From the NCBI GenBank assembly GCA_964036275.1, contig OZ038437.1, positions 11,215,960 to 11,279,959 of the forward strand: a stretch of 64,000 bases of DNA. The letters are read 5' to 3'. The DNA is from Litoditis marina (taxonomy: Eukaryota; Nematoda; Chromadorea; Rhabditida; Rhabditidae). A model generated the notes under the pieces. It was not told the origin of the DNA. It did no database searches and was given only the letters and a program-made list of their open reading frames with translations. A program made the translations under genes and the position numbers. Of the stretch, positions 62,630 to 64,000 are shown in pieces. Position 1 is the stretch's first letter. Each line of letters begins with the position of its first letter.

Positions 62630-63135
62630 GGGGGGGGGGGGAGAGAAACAGGGGGAGGTTTGGTAGAGAAGAACGAGGAAGAAGTAGCTCAAGAAGAAGA
62701 ATAAAGAGAGAGAAAAAAGAGAAAAAAGAGACAAATAGGCAGACAGAGGTTTAGTAGATGATGAAGAAGTGGTGAAATTACCAAGCAAAAGAAGAGAAGA
62801 ATGAAGAGAGGGGGAAAAGTCAAGACATGAAAACATATAGTGAGAGAGAAAGAAAAGAAGACAGAGGAAAAGAGAGACTGGGGAGGGAGATAGAAAGAGA
62901 AACATAGAGAGACAAGTAATATTAGATACAGAGAAAGTGGGATAGAGGGAGAGAAACAGAGAAAGATAAAACAGAGAGAAAGATAGAGAAAGGGAGAGAG
63001 ATAGAGAGAGAGAAAGAGAGAAAGAGAGATAAAAACTCACAATCTGTTGTTCCGAGCAGTCGTAAGGCAGTCCTCGCATACGTACGATCATTGCAGCTCC
63101 GGTAGAGACGAAATTCACAGCTTCTGACGAGGAAC
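50458..63135 (-). CDS. sym-2: ESRP/Fusilli-type RNA-binding splicing regulator, 5' truncated
   Basis: Eleven minus-strand exons, in phase: 63135-63041, 57621-57537, 57240-57119, 53959-53864, 53508-53436, 53051-52936, 52304-52193, 51771-51677, 51433-51341, 51093-50974, 50553-50458 (TAA). They give 366 residues. The RRM2 exon opens with [18 protein letters not shown]; its RNP1 is GDAFVQFA and it ends [17 protein letters not shown]3 has [15 protein letters not shown] and GECFIQMK, ending [11 protein letters not shown] Pro/Met-rich linker ([28 protein letters not shown]) and a divergent fourth RRM-like part ([18 protein letters not shown]) follow. RGLPY-type RRMs in this order are those of ESRP1/2, Drosophila fusilli and C. 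elegans SYM-2, nuclear regulators of alternative splicing. RRM1 must lie beyond 64000. hnRNP F/H is the alternative, but the GVHMV and FQCS motifs favour ESRP. The gene is convergent with Frizzled. Confidence 0.9.
50783..50836 (-). pseudogene. Downstream copy of a sym-2 exon end plus donor
   Basis: It resembles 50970-51030, the end of the 51093-50974 exon (IDPQYMNKV and donor), about 190 bp further along the minus strand. It reads roughly IDTQ, then a stop, and keeps the splice-site neighbourhood. Confidence 0.55.
52019..52067 (-). CDS. Duplicated proline-rich exon of sym-2, possibly alternative
   Basis: Minus strand: an AATAG acceptor, then TG, then codons for [15 protein letters not shown], then G and a GTAAAG donor. 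It copies the end of the 52304-52193 exon. In [11 protein letters not shown] the aligned codons differ at Ile, Pro, Phe and Val, all silently. Entry and exit phases allow in-frame inclusion between 52193 and 51771. Against it, the acceptor tract is A-rich instead of T-rich. Confidence 0.4.
52480..52680 (-). repeat. tRNA-like element in sym-2 intron
   Basis: On the minus strand, GGCCGAGTGG (A-box-like, tRNA-Ser/Leu type) is followed about 50 bases later by GGTTCGATCCC (B box). No acceptor stem pairs around it, so this is a tRNA-derived repeat or pseudogene, not a tRNA gene. Confidence 0.5.
52792..52820 (-). pseudogene. Copy of sym-2 exon end (QRYIE) plus donor
   Basis: It matches the end of the 53051-52936 exon (GKKQRYIE and GTTAGA) with one extra A; here a GTATGC donor follows. 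Distance is about 140 bp. The inserted base breaks the frame further upstream. Confidence 0.6.
53752..53785 (-). pseudogene. Copy of sym-2 RRM3 exon end plus donor
   Basis: It reads YEARVAQ followed by GTAATG, copying the last seven codons of the 53959-53864 exon (YEARVAQ, GTAACA) 111 bp away. Four of seven codons differ, all silently. No AG acceptor lies immediately upstream. Confidence 0.65.
55005..55630. repeat. AATTGGAATT / AATTCCAATT array in sym-2 intron
   Basis: GGAATT repeats at 55010-55040 are followed by three ~40-bp units of TTGCAATTCCAATTCTTT. From 55380 CAATTC repeats are followed by at least three units with GGAATTGAGTGGTTTT. The words are self-complementary, so both strands can fold. 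Confidence 0.75.
56246..56345. repeat. (GA)n tract in sym-2 intron
   Basis: About 100 bp of GAGA repeats. Confidence 0.9.
56897..57006. mobile_element. Foldback MITE, AAGAAGGACGATT type, copy 2
   Basis: About 110 bp, the right arm decayed; shares CAATCGCAACGCTTCAGTCC with copy 1. Close to a sym-2 exon. Confidence 0.65.
58070..58735. repeat. Cluster of (GA)n tracts in sym-2 intron
   Basis: Three long GA runs (58075-58300, 58410-58500, 58600-58730). Two share a flanking GCTTCTTATATGCA unit (58008, 58309) and two share TAGTCATTTTCTCATTGT (58524, 58742), so the tracts duplicated with their neighbours. Confidence 0.85.
59064..59194. mobile_element. MITE family C, copy 7
   Basis: 131 bp, in the long sym-2 intron, close to family A copy 6. 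Confidence 0.7.
59251..59480. mobile_element. MITE family A, copy 6, inverted
   Basis: Complete copy in the long sym-2 intron, 230 bp. Confidence 0.73.
59740..60270. repeat. Three tandem copies of a GATACATCTACACCA unit
   Basis: Copies at about 59845, 60008 and 60178 (163-170 bp apart) share CCCCCCAACTATACTAGATC and TCTCATGAGTTATCC. They lie in the long sym-2 intron. Confidence 0.65.
60640..61350. repeat. Diverged ~200-300-bp repeats in sym-2 intron
   Basis: ACGGTGATTGAGCGTGGTCAA-like and GAGTTGTTTGGATAACC-like words recur near 60690, 61030 and 61200. No gene recognised. Confidence 0.45.
62165..63030. repeat. GA-rich tracts next to the RRM2 exon
   Basis: A pure GA run at 62168-62240, then mixed purine repeats 62560-63030 including 13 G at 62629-62641. 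They end about 10 bp from the exon donor. Confidence 0.85.
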
Positions 63136-63778
63136 CTGCAGAAGTGACTAGAAATGGTGCTAATTTTTCTTATATTCTTCTTGAAAACCGGTTTTTTGCA
63201 CGTAAAAACGGGAGAAACAATGTATTCTAGGGGAAAACTGGTTTATTTTCACGTAAAACCGTGTAAAGAATGTTTGGTTTTGTTTAAAACCTGTGTAACA
63301 CGCGTGTAAAGGTGTTAGCACATGTTAAATCGAGTATTTCTGTCTGAAGCAAACATTGTGCGTTAACGAGATTGTTTGAATTTGAGAAATTAGAATAAGT
63401 GTTTCAAATTCTGGTCAGAATCCTGTTTTAGATCATGAAAGCACATGTTTACATGTGTTTTTAACACATATTTATAACTATTCTTCAACAAATATCTGAA
63501 ACATTATAAATCTGCCATGCCACATGGAAGTTTCTTGCCGGAGGAGTTATACAAGAATAGGTAGTTTTGGCTAATTCTCCGTCTGATTGTACTAGGTAAT
63601 CATGAAAACTAACAAACTCTCAATACATAAAACTGAAACTATGGAATTCTCTGCGCCTCTCGAAATACGTTCTCTCATTCGTTTGTCTGGTCACTTTTGA
63701 CAGTTCGTAATCAGCCACGTTATCTATCTACAATGGCAAGGTGCTAAGAAAAAATGAAGTCGAACTCAGACATTTCCC

Positions 63779-63899
63779 AGCCAATTGGCCAGCCACTTTT
63801 GTAGCGGCCTCGACGAGAGAGTGCACAGGTCGAAGAGACGCAGATGTCTGCGAATTCAGTGACCTGCACACTCTCTCGCTTTTGTAGCTGGCCAATCGT
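63779..63899. mobile_element. Foldback element in the rightmost sym-2 intron
   Basis: Arms CAATTGGCCAGC..GAGAGAGTGCACAGGTC and the inverted copy (GACCTGCACACTCTCTCGC..) with a ~25-bp loop. Confidence 0.65.
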
Positions 63900-64000
63900 T
63901 CTGAGAAGCATCTCCAAACTTACTCTTACAAACTTGAAAAACTATCTTTTCTGTTACAACACTGTTTGTAAAACATGTATAATCGCTACTTTTCTGAGTG

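Noticed and set aside
62411..63118. 235-codon minus-strand open frame rich in Leu/Ser
   Set aside because: Only the first ~26 codons are real (sym-2 RRM2 exon); the rest is read-through of the GA/CT-rich intron.

Overview
The window looks like nuclear DNA of a free-living rhabditid (clade V, Caenorhabditis-like) nematode. Three conserved multi-exon genes have introns ending in TTTCAG or TTTTCAG. Very few open frames are long. The DNA between exons is AT-rich and packed with short inverted-repeat elements, (GA/CT)n tracts and poly-C/poly-G runs. No bacterial-type gene, CRISPR array, rRNA or convincing tRNA gene is present. All gene models were built by hand from reading frame, splice signals and phase continuity; no database search was run.

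Layout. 1-6 kb (minus strand): exons of an unrecognised gene ending in a coiled coil, running off the left edge. 9.8-13.0 kb (minus strand): the last four phase-consistent exons of a second unrecognised gene with a basic C-terminus. 15.2-22.0 kb (plus strand): a complete ten-exon Nudix hydrolase gene of the NUDT18/ndx-1 type, 375 codons. 22-35.7 kb: mostly repeats, including a 98-bp tandem array (27.2-28 kb), a 177-bp tandem array (31.9-32.6 kb) and dispersed foldback elements, plus a weak small-gene candidate near 22.9-23.7 kb. 35.9-48.7 kb (plus strand): a complete thirteen-exon Frizzled receptor gene, 515 codons, with a 5.9-kb first intron. 50.5-63.1 kb (minus strand): the 3' eleven exons of an ESRP/Fusilli-type RNA-binding protein gene (sym-2 type). 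It is convergent with Frizzled, and its first RRM lies beyond the right edge.

Two features stand out. First, many exons have a nearby partial copy of one edge, 100-190 bp away and including the splice site. In two sym-2 cases the aligned coding differences are all synonymous. Second, the non-coding DNA carries many copies of several short element families. One ~200-bp family has TATAGT-type ends and an internal tRNA-like pair of pol III boxes. ACGTG/CACGTG words are also strikingly frequent. The three recognised genes act in different processes (nucleotide clean-up, Wnt reception, splicing regulation) and show no operon relationship.
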